Shown here piece after piece: positions 49,628 through 58,388 of a DNA stretch of 64,000 bases. The DNA is from Furfurilactobacillus curtus (GTDB lineage Bacteria; Bacillota; Bacilli; Lactobacillales; Lactobacillaceae). A model generated the notes under the pieces. That model had not been told where the DNA came from and made no database searches. It saw only the letters and a program-made list of their open reading frames with translations. The stretch spans positions 186,001-250,000 of the forward strand of contig NZ_BQXO01000003.1 in NCBI RefSeq assembly GCF_045862785.1, in the 5' to 3' direction. A program made the translations under genes and the position numbers. Position 1 is the first letter of the stretch, and each line of letters starts with the position of its first letter.

Positions 49628-51091
49628 TTAAGCTTGATGCGGATGATTCATCTCATCCATACTTAATAAATGATAAGTCTGTGGATGATCCGGATCGTAG
49701 GCTTCAATTTGGGCCATCATCCCTGTGTCTTCATGTTCCAAAATATGGCAGTGATACATAAAGACACCCGGTACATCGAAGAGGACGCGGATTTTCACTG
49801 TTTCACCCGCATTAACTCCAACCACGTCCTTAAACCCATGCTCATTGGGATACGGAGCTTGCCCATTACGTGATAAGACTAAGAAATGACAACCATGCAT
49901 ATGGAATGGATGAATCATTCCACCATCCATTTCATTGGTATTCGTTACTTCCCAGTCGACCACATCACCGAGCTTTTGTTTGCGATCAATTCGTTGCATA
50001 TCAAACAACTTGCCATCTAGACGAACTTCATCATCCATCCCAGACATAACCGTCTTTTCGATCGCTAATCCAGATGTCGGTTGCCAATCGGCAATATCAA
50101 CTAAGTGTTCTGGCAATACCGTATCATCTGGCGCAAAGGTCCCGATTTCAAACGTCATCAATGGCACATCATCAGAGAATAATTGGACACGGTCGCCAGG
50201 TTTATACTCACCAAAGTCAACGATGACTTCGGCCCGCTCTGCGGCAGTTAACATCAATTTAGTTAAGTGCACTGGGGCTGGTAAAATACCACCATCAGAG
50301 CCAATCTGAGTAAATTGATGCTGGTCGCCAAAGTGGAGCCGAAATTCGCGCCGATCTGCACCGTTTAAAATGCGTAAGCGAACGCGCTGTGTCGTAACTT
50401 GGAAAACCCCATTGATCGTGCCATTAACCAGTGGATATTTTCCTAAGGTTCCATCAACATCGTAATCAGCCTCGTAATCGAGTTGATTCTCGTGATAAGT
50501 ACGATCTTGGAGGATCACTGGAATATCATCCACCCCATAGTTTCGTGGAAATGGCAATTGACTTTCAATCTCATCTTGGACGACCACCGCAGCGGCCAAC
50601 CCATTCCACACTTGGCGCGCCGTATTTGGACAAGGATGAGGATGAATCCAGTCAGTTTGCGCTGGTTGATCCAGCGTAAAGTCAATGTCACGACTTTTAC
50701 CTGGATAAACCGGTGCATGGGGACCACCATCCGTGATTGGTCCAGGAACGTTTAACCCGTGCCAGTGTAATGTGGTGACTTCTGGCAGTTGGTTTTCAAT
50801 ATGCACGTGATAATGTACACCGTCTTTTAAAACGATGGTTGTTCCCAATAAATCAGCATTGTAACCCCAGGTCTTGGTCTTAACGCCGGGCAAGATCTGG
50901 GTTTCACCGGCGCGAGCGGTCACGGTATACCAGACGTCATTGCCTTCAACACGATCTGGTTGCAAGACCGCTGGAATCGTTAACGGCTTTTCCGGGACAT
51001 CTGGAAGTGATAGCGGTACATACCCACCATCATGTAAATCAAAAACGGGCTCATCAAAAAAATAATCGGAGTAAACTTTTTGTTCAGCCAT
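49628..51091 (-). CDS. Multicopper oxidase
   Basis: 487-aa three-cupredoxin oxidase (CotA/CueO/laccase relatives). Copper ligands: TLHWHGLN (His109, His111), WIHPHPC (His150, His152), HPFHMHGCHF (about 395-404), and MYHCHILEHEDTGMM with the type 1 Cys near 448 and axial Met. No signal or Tat peptide, so it is cytoplasmic, as in other lactobacillar enzymes, some of which degrade biogenic amines. The physiological substrate is unknown. Its ATG overlaps the previous stop (TAATG), so translation is coupled to the 62-aa membrane protein. Confidence 0.92.
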   Translation of the reverse strand: MAEQKVYSDYFFDEPVFDLHDGGYVPLSLPDVPEKPLTIPAVLQPDRVEGNDVWYTVTARAGETQILPGVKTKTWGYNADLLGTTIVLKDGVHYHVHIENQLPEVTTLHWHGLNVPGPITDGGPHAPVYPGKSRDIDFTLDQPAQTDWIHPHPCPNTARQVWNGLAAAVVVQDEIESQLPFPRNYGVDDIPVILQDRTYHENQLDYEADYDVDGTLGKYPLVNGTINGVFQVTTQRVRLRILNGADRREFRLHFGDQHQFTQIGSDGGILPAPVHLTKLMLTAAERAEVIVDFGEYKPGDRVQLFSDDVPLMTFEIGTFAPDDTVLPEHLVDIADWQPTSGLAIEKTVMSGMDDEVRLDGKLFDMQRIDRKQKLGDVVDWEVTNTNEMDGGMIHPFHMHGCHFLVLSRNGQAPYPNEHGFKDVVGVNAGETVKIRVLFDVPGVFMYHCHILEHEDTGMMAQIEAYDPDHPQTYHLLSMDEMNHPHQA

Positions 51092-51279
51092 TATGACTCC
51101 TCCTCAATATGTACTTTTGGTTTTCTAAACGCACACCAACAATCAATCAATGCTTGTAAAAACATGCCAGCAGCCATAACTTCCATAGCTAACATATTTT
51201 GCATGGTAAAGACCAAATAAATCAAAAAACCATATACGACTAAAAAGAATAATGAAATTGACTTTGACCCAGTTCCCAT
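51091..51279 (-). CDS. Small membrane protein in the multicopper oxidase operon (62 aa)
   Basis: 62-aa protein with two hydrophobic helices (about 8-27 and 30-47), a Met-rich stretch (MQNMLAMEVMAAGM) and a Cys-containing DCWCAF segment, then a charged tail. Met and Cys at the membrane could bind copper, but this is inference. GGGGGTG lies 5-6 bases before the ATG. It overlaps the oxidase start by one base. Confidence 0.75.
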   Translation of the reverse strand: MGTGSKSISLFFLVVYGFLIYLVFTMQNMLAMEVMAAGMFLQALIDCWCAFRKPKVHIEEES

Positions 51280-51464
51280 CTCTTCACCCCCTTGCTACAT
51301 TGTATTCATTCTAAGTTAAAAAGTCACGGCGATTCTCAGAAAATTTAGCCATGTTTTATGGTCCGCTGGTTAAAACGGCCTAACATCATAAAACGGCTCT
51401 ATGCACTCGTAACCATCCCAAATCCGCCATAATTTGAACAAAATTCACTTAGTACGGGCCAATT

Positions 51465-52679
51465 TTAAGCATGCTCAGGGTCGATCCGTTCAGGTTCCCC
51501 TGGTAAATACAGCAAGATCAAAAGTAAAATTCCTATTGAAACTAGGCCAATCACCAACAATTGTCGATCAAAGTCTAGCACAGGACCGGCTTGAAATAAG
51601 ACATGCCTCGTCGCTTTGACCGCAGGATACAACGGCGTGATGGCATGAAACCAGCTCAATCCGGTTGGTAACATTGGCAGTGGTAACGTCCCTGTTCCAG
51701 TGATTGCCCCTGCCATCAATAACGGGATGTTGATCCACAAGCCGGCCGGCTGAAACAACATACTAGGAATGAGTGCAAAATTGGTTGCGACCAACTGTAA
51801 GAGAATCATTTGCAGATATAATTGAGCAAAAATTGGCAATGAAAACTTGAGCAACCACATTAATAATCCCACGCCAGCAATTGTCGAGGTCACAGCCATC
51901 ACAACTTGGCACCCCACAACAGCTGCGAAAGTTTGCCATTTCGAATAATGCACCCGAAATCCATTGAAAACATTGACAAAAGTCATCGTCGCAATCATGC
52001 CGCCAAGATAAACCGCCATTGTCAAAAACATCGGCGCCATTTGCCAACTAGCTTGATTCCGGCCACGATCAAGGCGGTGAGTCTTCACCTGGACTTGTGC
52101 ATTTATCTGTTTAAAAATATGGTGCACCTGTTTTTTAACAATGGGTTGAGCCATTGTGACTTGTGCTGATGCGGGCAGCCCTTGATCAGCTAATCGTTTC
52201 CGGACAATAGGCGTTACCAATTGGGTTAAACTTCGCTGCGTCCTTTGTTCAGTTAACGTCGTGGCTAAGATTTCTGGCAACGTATCCGTAATTCCACGCA
52301 CCGTCCCAGCGACAATCATTTGCGTCCCTTGATTCTTGAGTTCGGTTAATTCAATAACTTTTCCCCGAGTAATCTGATTAGAAAAATGTTTCGGGATAAT
52401 AATGGCCAAATCTACTTGATTATCCCGCATTTGTTGCCGAATTTTTGTCAAGCTATCCCGCGTTAACTGTGCCGATAGACGCTTAACTAGTTCATGGCCA
52501 ACTCGCTGACCCAACGGCCCAGCGTCTTGATTCACAATTTGTGTGTTAATTTGCGCTGACTTTTTTGAGACTTGGCTAAATCCCCACACATAACAACCGA
52601 CCATTGCCAACTGGTAAATGATCGCCATAATCACGGCGACCCAAACAAACCGATTTTGCAGCATCTTCTTTAGTAGCAT
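51465..52679 (-). CDS. YhgE/Pip-like ABC-2 type membrane protein
   Basis: 404-aa membrane protein. TM1 at about 10-32, a large extracellular loop (about 35-215, Gln/Lys/Arg-rich helical), then five to six helices (about 225-395). This matches the YhgE/Pip and ABC-2 permease architecture. No ATPase gene adjoins it. Relatives include phage-infection and toxin-export proteins, so a role in export or wall stress is possible. The ATG at 52679 has AGGAG 9 bases upstream; the frame from 52706 adds nine residues with no ribosome site. Confidence 0.7.
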   Translation of the reverse strand: MLLKKMLQNRFVWVAVIMAIIYQLAMVGCYVWGFSQVSKKSAQINTQIVNQDAGPLGQRVGHELVKRLSAQLTRDSLTKIRQQMRDNQVDLAIIIPKHFSNQITRGKVIELTELKNQGTQMIVAGTVRGITDTLPEILATTLTEQRTQRSLTQLVTPIVRKRLADQGLPASAQVTMAQPIVKKQVHHIFKQINAQVQVKTHRLDRGRNQASWQMAPMFLTMAVYLGGMIATMTFVNVFNGFRVHYSKWQTFAAVVGCQVVMAVTSTIAGVGLLMWLLKFSLPIFAQLYLQMILLQLVATNFALIPSMLFQPAGLWINIPLLMAGAITGTGTLPLPMLPTGLSWFHAITPLYPAVKATRHVLFQAGPVLDFDRQLLVIGLVSIGILLLILLYLPGEPERIDPEHA

Positions 52680-52852
52680 TTGCCTAGTCTCCTTTTTCCA
52701 AAACAAAATGAACTACTACTATTTCATCAGCCTGTCCAATTGTAAACGTGGTTGAAACAGATCAGCACCTTTTGTACCAAATTTCTTAAATTAGCTCAAA
52801 AATACATCAACGCTTACGAAGCCTCACTCAGCTCAGTCAAGAACGCCAGCAC

Positions 52853-52880
52853 AAAAAAAGCAACGCCATAACGACGTTGC
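52853..52880 (-). terminator. Terminator of the 50-aa gene
   Basis: GCAACG (52860-52865) pairs with CGTTGC (52875-52880); the minus strand continues T7. Confidence 0.72.
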
Positions 52881-52941
52881 GAAACTAACTGCTTCTTGAT
52901 GTAAAAATGAGAGCCAATCAGAAAAGCGTTCATAACTGAAC

Positions 52942-53094
52942 TTACTTTGCTTTTGGCGCTGCTTCGATCGTGTCCGTCTTGCCAGCAGCCCAACGTTGGA
53001 TTGCGGCAATTTCTTTTTCGCGACGAATCCGCCGCTGACGCTTAGCAACGGGACGGGTACCGGCGAATGAATTTAATGGTTTCTTTTCTGCCAT
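52942..53094 (-). CDS. Small basic protein of unknown function (50 aa)
   Basis: Frame beginning MAEKKPLNSFAGTRPVAKRQ, then RRIRREKEIAAIQRWAAGKT, ending APKAK. It is highly basic and helical, without Cys. AGGAGAAGG precedes the ATG. A promoter TTGCTC, 17 bp, TATAGT lies about 45 bp upstream, and a terminator follows. The composition suggests nucleic-acid or ribosome association, but I recognise no family. Confidence 0.68.
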   Translation of the reverse strand: MAEKKPLNSFAGTRPVAKRQRRIRREKEIAAIQRWAAGKTDTIEAAPKAK

Positions 53095-53399
53095 GGTCCT
53101 TCTCCTCTCAATACTGTGTTCATAACACGTAACACTATACCAGCTTTATCAGACGTGAGCAAGGTAAAAATCAGTGCAGCACAAGAATCACTCGCCAATA
53201 AATCAGTGTGCGAACAAGCCCAGGTAAGCCTGGTCAGCAATAATGACTGATTAATTCACACAAATCGTGACTTTCGCGGATGTTTCCCACAAATCATCCC
53301 ACCTTTGAAATGGCCACACCAAGTTTCAGAATCACGCCAAAGTCAGGCATCCTTAATTCGTGCTACACTAATGGTATTAAAGGAAAAGGAGTGATCAGC

Positions 53400-54353
53400 G
53401 TGGATTATATTAACTTAGGCCGCAGTGATTTGCACGCATCGAACATCGGTCTTGGCATTATGCGTATGAATCAATTGTCCGTTTCACAAGCCGCCAAAGT
53501 GTTATCAACGGCTATTGAATTAGGCATTAATTTCTTCGATGGTGCCGATATTTACGGAGAAGGCAAGTCCGACACAATTTTTGGGCAGGCCTTAAAAGAG
53601 GTCGGCATTAACCGGGCTGATATTTATGTTCAAGGCAAAGTCGGCATTGTAGTTGATCCACAGCGCTCTCACGATGGCCTCGTATTTGGGGCCCGTTATG
53701 ACTTTAGTCGGGATCATTTAGTCGACGCGGCTCATCAAGAACTAAATCGAATGGGGCTTGACTATTTTGATAGTTTATTACTCCATCGACCTGACCCGCT
53801 GATGGAACCAGACCAGGTTGCTTCTGCTTTAGATACCTTACAAACAGATGGAACTGCCCGTCATTTCGGTGTTTCTAATGAAAATTCGGCACAAATCGAA
53901 CTACTTCAGCATACCGTTCATCAAAGGCTATTGGTTAACCAGCTACAATTTTCTTTGATGCACACAGGCATGATTGATGCTGGCATGCATGTTAATATGG
54001 CTGATGACCGGAGTATCAATCACGACAATGGCATTTTAGAATATACGCGACTCCACAACATAACAATTCAGGCTTGGTCACCTTATCAGTATGGTATGTT
54101 TGCTGGGGTATTTATTGATAACCCGAAATTTCCTGAATTAAATGCGATGATGCAAAAAGTTGCGGACCGATACCAAGTGACCAAAAACGCTATCGCAACC
54201 GCTTGGATTTTGCGGCACCCGGCCAATATCCAAGTCATCGTGGGTTCTATGAATCCCGATCGGCTCAAGGAAATTGTCGCTGCTGAGCAAGTTAAGCTCA
54301 CGGCTCAAGAATGGTATGATCTTTATTTAGCTGCTGGTAACGATTTACCATAA
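53400..54353 (+). CDS. Aldo/keto reductase (YdhF-like)
   Basis: 317-aa NADPH-dependent reductase. Catalytic tetrad intact: Asp47 and Tyr52 (FDGADIYGEG), Lys80 (VQGKVG), His129 (LLLHRPDP). It belongs to the YdhF-type subgroup by DYFDSLLLHRPDPLMEPDQV. The start is GTG at 53400 with AAGGAG 8 bases upstream; the longer frame from 53280 is not supported. Substrate unknown. A TACACT -10-like element lies near 53364. Confidence 0.88.
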   Translation: MDYINLGRSDLHASNIGLGIMRMNQLSVSQAAKVLSTAIELGINFFDGADIYGEGKSDTIFGQALKEVGINRADIYVQGKVGIVVDPQRSHDGLVFGARYDFSRDHLVDAAHQELNRMGLDYFDSLLLHRPDPLMEPDQVASALDTLQTDGTARHFGVSNENSAQIELLQHTVHQRLLVNQLQFSLMHTGMIDAGMHVNMADDRSINHDNGILEYTRLHNITIQAWSPYQYGMFAGVFIDNPKFPELNAMMQKVADRYQVTKNAIATAWILRHPANIQVIVGSMNPDRLKEIVAAEQVKLTAQEWYDLYLAAGNDLP

Positions 54354-54382
54354 TGTTTCATTAAATCTACCAACTAATTATT

Positions 54383-54426
54383 TAACGCCCCAGCAAACGT
54401 TCAACTCTAAGTTTGCTGAGGCGTTG
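54383..54426. terminator. Bidirectional terminator
   Basis: AACGCCCCAGCAAAC and GTTTGCTGAGGCGTT arms (one mismatch) between convergent genes. Confidence 0.82.
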
Positions 54427-54448
54427 ATTATTGATTTGGAAAGAAAAA

Positions 54449-55879
54449 TTAGTTGGCTGCCGAGGTTGCTTCTGTCGAGGACTTTGTCGGTGAAGGTTCG
54501 ATAACTTGATGCTTTAGTCCAATTCCGGTTATGCCGCTTAAGATTGAAAAGACCGGCGATAGCAAACTAAACAAGGTAAAAGGCAGAAAAGCCATCGTCG
54601 CTACCCCTAGGGTATTGGCCGCGAATACTCCGGCAACCCCCCACGGAATTAAGTAATTAATCACGGTACCCCCATCTTCAAGTGCTCGGCCTAGGGCCAC
54701 CGGAGCTAAACCTGCATCCTCAAATGTCTTTTTAAAGGCTCTACCAGGTAAAATAACAGATAAAAATTGTTCCCCGATGAACAGGTTAACGCCAATCCCA
54801 GATAAGACAACTGCTGTAATTCGCTTACCATCCGTATTTAGATGCTTAGAAAATGGAATCATTACTGCATCAATCAAGCCAAACTCCATGAGCATCCCCC
54901 CTAACGACAAGGTCAGGACAATTAATGAGACAGTCCCCATCATGCTGGCGATCCCACCACGAGATAACAGTAAATCGACTTCCTTATTGCCAGTGTGCGA
55001 CACGAAACCGGTCTCAATAATAGCTGCGATCTGTGTGAGTTTCGTCCCTGGATGTTCAATGAGCAACATTACTAGTGAAACGCCAATGTTTAAGAATAAC
55101 GTTGGAATTGCTGGTACCCGACGCCAAGCACAGATAAACATACAAGCAATCGGGACAATGGCCCATGCAGAGATGGTAAAATGCGCACCTAAAACATTAA
55201 TGACCCGATTGATACTGGCCAAACTCGTCCCTTTTTCACCACTGCCCATAATGCCAAAAACAATCAGTGAAATCACAAATGCTGGAATCGTGGACCACAT
55301 TAAATTCATAATGTGTTTGAACAGATCCGCGTCCACCACCGCAGCGGTTAGATTAGTAGATTCAGATAATGGTGATGATTTATCACCAAAAACCGCTCCA
55401 GAAATGATGGCACCAGCGACCAAAGCCGGATTAACGTGCATCGTGACCCCCATACCGAAGAAAGCAATTCCCACTGTAGAAATGACAGTAAAGGCGCTCC
55501 CAACCGCACTCCCAACTAACGCACATACCACAAAAACCGAGGGTACAAACCATTGCACGCTGATCAGATGAAAGCCAAACACCATCAATGATGGAATGAT
55601 TCCTGCTGCGATCCAGGTACTAATTAAGGCACCGACAAGAATAAAAATAAAAATCGGCACGATTCCAGTTTGAATACCATCTTTAATACCATCGTTAATA
55701 TGTGACCAAGGCAGGCGATGGATTACCCCCCAAGCCATTAATAATCCCATCACCAGCATCACCGGAACTTGTGGTGATAAACCAAAGGCAATGACCCCAG
55801 TTCCCATAATAATTAACATGATGATTAAAACAATGAGTGCTTCGTTGCGACCTACTTTAAAGGCTGTTTGTTCTTTCAT
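54449..55879 (-). CDS. NhaC-family transporter under T-box control
   Basis: 476-aa membrane protein of the NhaC family (Na+/H+ antiporter-like; MleN and tyrosine-transporter candidates belong here). About eleven helices; family segments include GAVFGDKSSPLSESTNLTAA (about 159-178), LIGEQFLSVILPGRAFK (about 362-378) and ALEDGGTVINYLIPWGVAG (about 395-413). A T-box leader 115 bp upstream implies that it is made when an aminoacyl-tRNA is scarce, so an amino acid is a more likely substrate than Na+ alone. Confidence 0.87.
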   Translation of the reverse strand: MKEQTAFKVGRNEALIVLIIMLIIMGTGVIAFGLSPQVPVMLVMGLLMAWGVIHRLPWSHINDGIKDGIQTGIVPIFIFILVGALISTWIAAGIIPSLMVFGFHLISVQWFVPSVFVVCALVGSAVGSAFTVISTVGIAFFGMGVTMHVNPALVAGAIISGAVFGDKSSPLSESTNLTAAVVDADLFKHIMNLMWSTIPAFVISLIVFGIMGSGEKGTSLASINRVINVLGAHFTISAWAIVPIACMFICAWRRVPAIPTLFLNIGVSLVMLLIEHPGTKLTQIAAIIETGFVSHTGNKEVDLLLSRGGIASMMGTVSLIVLTLSLGGMLMEFGLIDAVMIPFSKHLNTDGKRITAVVLSGIGVNLFIGEQFLSVILPGRAFKKTFEDAGLAPVALGRALEDGGTVINYLIPWGVAGVFAANTLGVATMAFLPFTLFSLLSPVFSILSGITGIGLKHQVIEPSPTKSSTEATSAAN

Positions 55880-55993
55880 TTGATTAACCCCGCTTTTGAC
55901 TAACTAGCTTCCAACCATTAATTTTGATTGTAAAGCGCTAATATCGCGGATTACCCCCACAATGCCCAACATTCATTTTGGCAGCCCCCTTTT

Positions 55994-56244
55994 CACAAAA
56001 AAATCGTCCCTGTTATGCAATTGCATAACAGGGACGATTTTTTAACCGTGGTACCACCCAGCTTAGGTTCTTTGATGGCGCCACCAAAAAGCCTCACTCT
56101 CACTGGGATAACGGTCCAGAGTTGCCCGTTCATTGTGGTTTTCAAGTATTTCGTAAACTAGCCCTGATCGGTTCGCAGCAACCACCGACTTCCTGACGCC
56201 CAGACGAGTCCCTACTTGGAATGAAAACAAATGATTAAATGTTG
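55994..56244 (-). ncRNA. T-box riboswitch leader
   Basis: The T-box core GGGTGGTACCACGG (56046-56059, minus strand) is followed by the antiterminator partner CGTCCCT. That partner is also the 5' arm of a long terminator (ATCGTCCCTGTTATGC and complement, then T7; 55994-56043). Stem I is closed by CAAGTA/TACTTG. In its specifier loop TAC (56153-56155) is the best candidate codon, suggesting tRNA-Tyr, with moderate certainty. The promoter is TTGACA (56274-56279), 17 bp, TATCTT (56251-56256). Confidence 0.92.
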
Positions 56245-56296
56245 ATTAGAAAGATACCAGCTTTTTAATTCCTTGTCAATGTTTTTTTATTAATCA

Positions 56297-56459
56297 GAGT
56301 GTGAGCCCGAGCAACAACGGACAAGCGCAATTGGGCGTATTTTGCCCGGTTGTGGTTGTTGGTTGGGCGCAGGACTCAGGTCTGGCGAGCACGTTTAAGA
56401 AAGAGTGTGAACCAGACCGTTTTGAGGCCGAGCAACAACGGACAAGGCTAATTGGGCGG
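56297..56459. repeat. Intergenic repeat pair
   Basis: CCGAGCAACAACGGACAAG followed by three variable bases and AATTGGGCG occurs at 56307-56337 and 56429-56459, 122 bp apart. Each copy is preceded by a GAGTGTGA element (56297 and 56404). It sits between the T-box promoter and the menA-like gene; no ORF. Confidence 0.7.
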
Positions 56460-56472
56460 GTTCCTGCAAAAT

Positions 56473-57390
56473 TTATAACCAGACTCCGGCAGCAAACAAC
56501 AACGTATAACCTAAAAAGAACAATGAAGTACTCTTGATGACACTCATATAGGTCTTGCGTTTATCTTGTACCGCAAAAAACGGTTGCATTCCCCGCCACA
56601 TGACTGGTAATAAAAGCAAACTCAATAATGTTTCCCATGGTGCCAAGTGTCCGAAAAAGTTAACAAGTGGCCAAATGGACCCAAGGACCAACAACACTCG
56701 CATCAGACTAACCGCGTTACCACGACCAATAAAATAAGCTAGTGTGTGTCGATGATTTTTAATATCTTCATCTAAATCAGCGGTGTTATTGGCGAGCTGC
56801 ACCAAAAAGAAAATTAGAGTCAGTGGTAGACATAAAGTAAATGTCGTCGCGATCACGCTGAAATTAAATGGACGCTGCCCGAAGATACTAACGTAGACAC
56901 AGGTTAGTTGAATCAAATAAGAAATCGACAACGCCACTACCGCTTCACAGATTGGCATAGCATTTAAAGGCCACGGTCCGGCTGTATAAAAAATACCAAT
57001 GGTGTAACCAATGAGCCCAAAAATCAGGACCGGCCAGCCAGTGCGCGTGACCAGAACTAATCCTGGAATCGCTGAGATTAAGTACAGGATGGTTCCTAAC
57101 CACCAGACACCTTTCAATGGCAATTTAAGCCGGCCTAGCGGATTCGTATGTAACGCATATCCTTCTCGATCTGTAGCATGGACATAATCATAATAGTTAT
57201 CCGAAACATTCACTGCCAAGTCAAAGATAAAGACATCAATCAGACACAACAAAACATTAATCCAATTGACGACCCCATAATGATATTGTGCAATCGCTGC
57301 TCCTAAGACAAACCAGACAATATTCAACGGCGCGGTATAAATTTCCGTCAATTCGACAAATACCGACCAAGTTAACCATTTTTTATTCAT
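56473..57390 (-). CDS. menA: UbiA/MenA-family prenyltransferase
   Basis: 305-aa membrane enzyme, likely 1,4-dihydroxy-2-naphthoate polyprenyltransferase of menaquinone synthesis. First Asp-rich motif NVSDNYYDYVHATDREG (61-77), second motif NNTADLDEDIKNHRHTLA (about 199-216), nine hydrophobic helices. No other men gene is in the window, so it may prenylate an imported precursor. The ATG at 57390 has GAGGAG 7 bases upstream; the frame from 57429 lacks support. Confidence 0.85.
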   Translation of the reverse strand: MNKKWLTWSVFVELTEIYTAPLNIVWFVLGAAIAQYHYGVVNWINVLLCLIDVFIFDLAVNVSDNYYDYVHATDREGYALHTNPLGRLKLPLKGVWWLGTILYLISAIPGLVLVTRTGWPVLIFGLIGYTIGIFYTAGPWPLNAMPICEAVVALSISYLIQLTCVYVSIFGQRPFNFSVIATTFTLCLPLTLIFFLVQLANNTADLDEDIKNHRHTLAYFIGRGNAVSLMRVLLVLGSIWPLVNFFGHLAPWETLLSLLLLPVMWRGMQPFFAVQDKRKTYMSVIKSTSLFFLGYTLLFAAGVWL

Positions 57391-57468
57391 CAATTTACTC
57401 CTCAACCCTTGATGTATTAAGGCTACCACAACTAATCAAAAAAAATTAGTTAGTTTGTTCGCATTTTG

Positions 57469-57498
57469 TTTGACCTTTTTTGACCAAAGGTTTAAACT
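57469..57498 (+). promoter_or_regulatory. clpP promoter with perfect CtsR box
   Basis: TTTGACC-TTT-TTTGACC (57469-57485) is the exact reverse of the CtsR tandem heptamer GGTCAAANANGGTCAAA. It overlaps TTGACC (57470-57475), and TAAACT (57493-57498) follows after 17 bp. Stress-controlled expression is expected; ctsR itself is not in the window. Confidence 0.9.
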
Positions 57499-57580
57499 AC
57501 AGTTACGTTGATTAGCAGAGCAAGCATTCAAGTGCTAACGCTGACTAACTCACAACGCAAATTACAAGGAGGCCTCAATC

Positions 57581-58174
57581 ATGGCTTTAATTCCAACTGT
57601 TATTGAACAGTCCAGCCGCGGTGAACGCGCCTATGACATTTACTCCCGGTTGTTAAAGGACCGGATCATCATGGTTTCTGGGCCAATTGAAGACGACATG
57701 GCCAATGCCATTATCGCTCAGTTGTTGTTCCTAGATGCCCAAGACTCAGATAAAGATATTTACATGTACATTAACTCTCCTGGTGGTGTCATTACTTCTG
57801 GGATGGCGATCTATGACACAATGAACTTCGTTAAATCCGACGTTCAAACAATTGTCATGGGAATGGCCGCTTCAATGGCTTCCATTCTGGCCACCTCTGG
57901 GACTAAGGGCAAGCGATTCGCTCTGCCACACTCAGAGATCCTAATTCACCAACCTTCTGGTGGTGCACAAGGTCAACAGACTGAAATTGAAATCGTCGCA
58001 GAAGAAATTCTGAAGACGCGGAAGATGATTAACGAATTACTGGCTGAAAAGACGGGTCAGAACATCGAAACCATTAACCGTGATACAGAACGCGACAATT
58101 ACATGACGGCTCAACAGGCTTTAGACTACGGCTTGATTGATCACATCATGACGAACTCCAGTGAAATGAAGTAA
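57581..58174 (+). CDS. clpP: ATP-dependent Clp protease proteolytic subunit
   Basis: 197-aa serine protease forming the tetradecamer that works with ClpX, ClpC and ClpE. The catalytic triad is intact: Ser98 (GMAASMAS), His123 (EILIHQP), Asp172 (RDNYMTA). N-terminal IPTVIEQSSRGERAYDIYSR is typical. AAGGAGG lies 8 bases before the ATG. It also degrades tmRNA-tagged proteins, linking it to ssrA/smpB. Confidence 0.98.
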   Translation: MALIPTVIEQSSRGERAYDIYSRLLKDRIIMVSGPIEDDMANAIIAQLLFLDAQDSDKDIYMYINSPGGVITSGMAIYDTMNFVKSDVQTIVMGMAASMASILATSGTKGKRFALPHSEILIHQPSGGAQGQQTEIEIVAEEILKTRKMINELLAEKTGQNIETINRDTERDNYMTAQQALDYGLIDHIMTNSSEMK

Positions 58175-58185
58175 TTCATTTAATA

Positions 58186-58302
58186 ATTCAGAGCGAAACC
58201 TGCCGGGTGTTATCGAGCACTAGCTAAGCCTGAGCAGTTGGCGATCTTTGCCAATTGATCGGGCTAGGCTAGGCACAGGTAACGGGCTGGTGTAGCTCGC
58301 CA
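58186..58302. repeat. Diverged copy of the ~120-bp intergenic repeat
   Basis: Aligns along its length to 27614-27730. Shared blocks are TTCAGAGCG, GAGCACTAGC, GCCAATTGAT, GGCTAGGCACA and AGCTCG, with substitutions and small indels. It sits between clpP and its terminator. Confidence 0.7.
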
Positions 58303-58305
58303 CAC

Positions 58306-58350
58306 GCACAAAACCCGTGTTTCCATTTTCAGGAAACACGGGTTTTGTGC
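58306..58350. terminator. Bidirectional terminator, clpP and tetR
   Basis: GCACAAAACCCGTGTTTCC (58306-58324) pairs perfectly with its complement at 58332-58350 around ATTTTCA. Confidence 0.9.
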
Positions 58351-58388
58351 TTTAGTCAGTGCTGTCAATCAGCGTTCCACAGCTAACT

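Noticed and set aside
51295..51303. CopY box before the multicopper oxidase operon
   Set aside because: TACATTGTA has one central base where the CopY box TACANNTGTA needs two.
51353..51394. Terminator for the YhgE-like gene
   Set aside because: GTTTTATG and CATAAAAC arms exist, but the inner loop does not pair well and no clear T-run follows.
54777..55571. 264-codon open frame on the plus strand
   Set aside because: It is antisense to the NhaC-family gene, has no ribosome site and no family resemblance, and arises from codon bias of the real gene.
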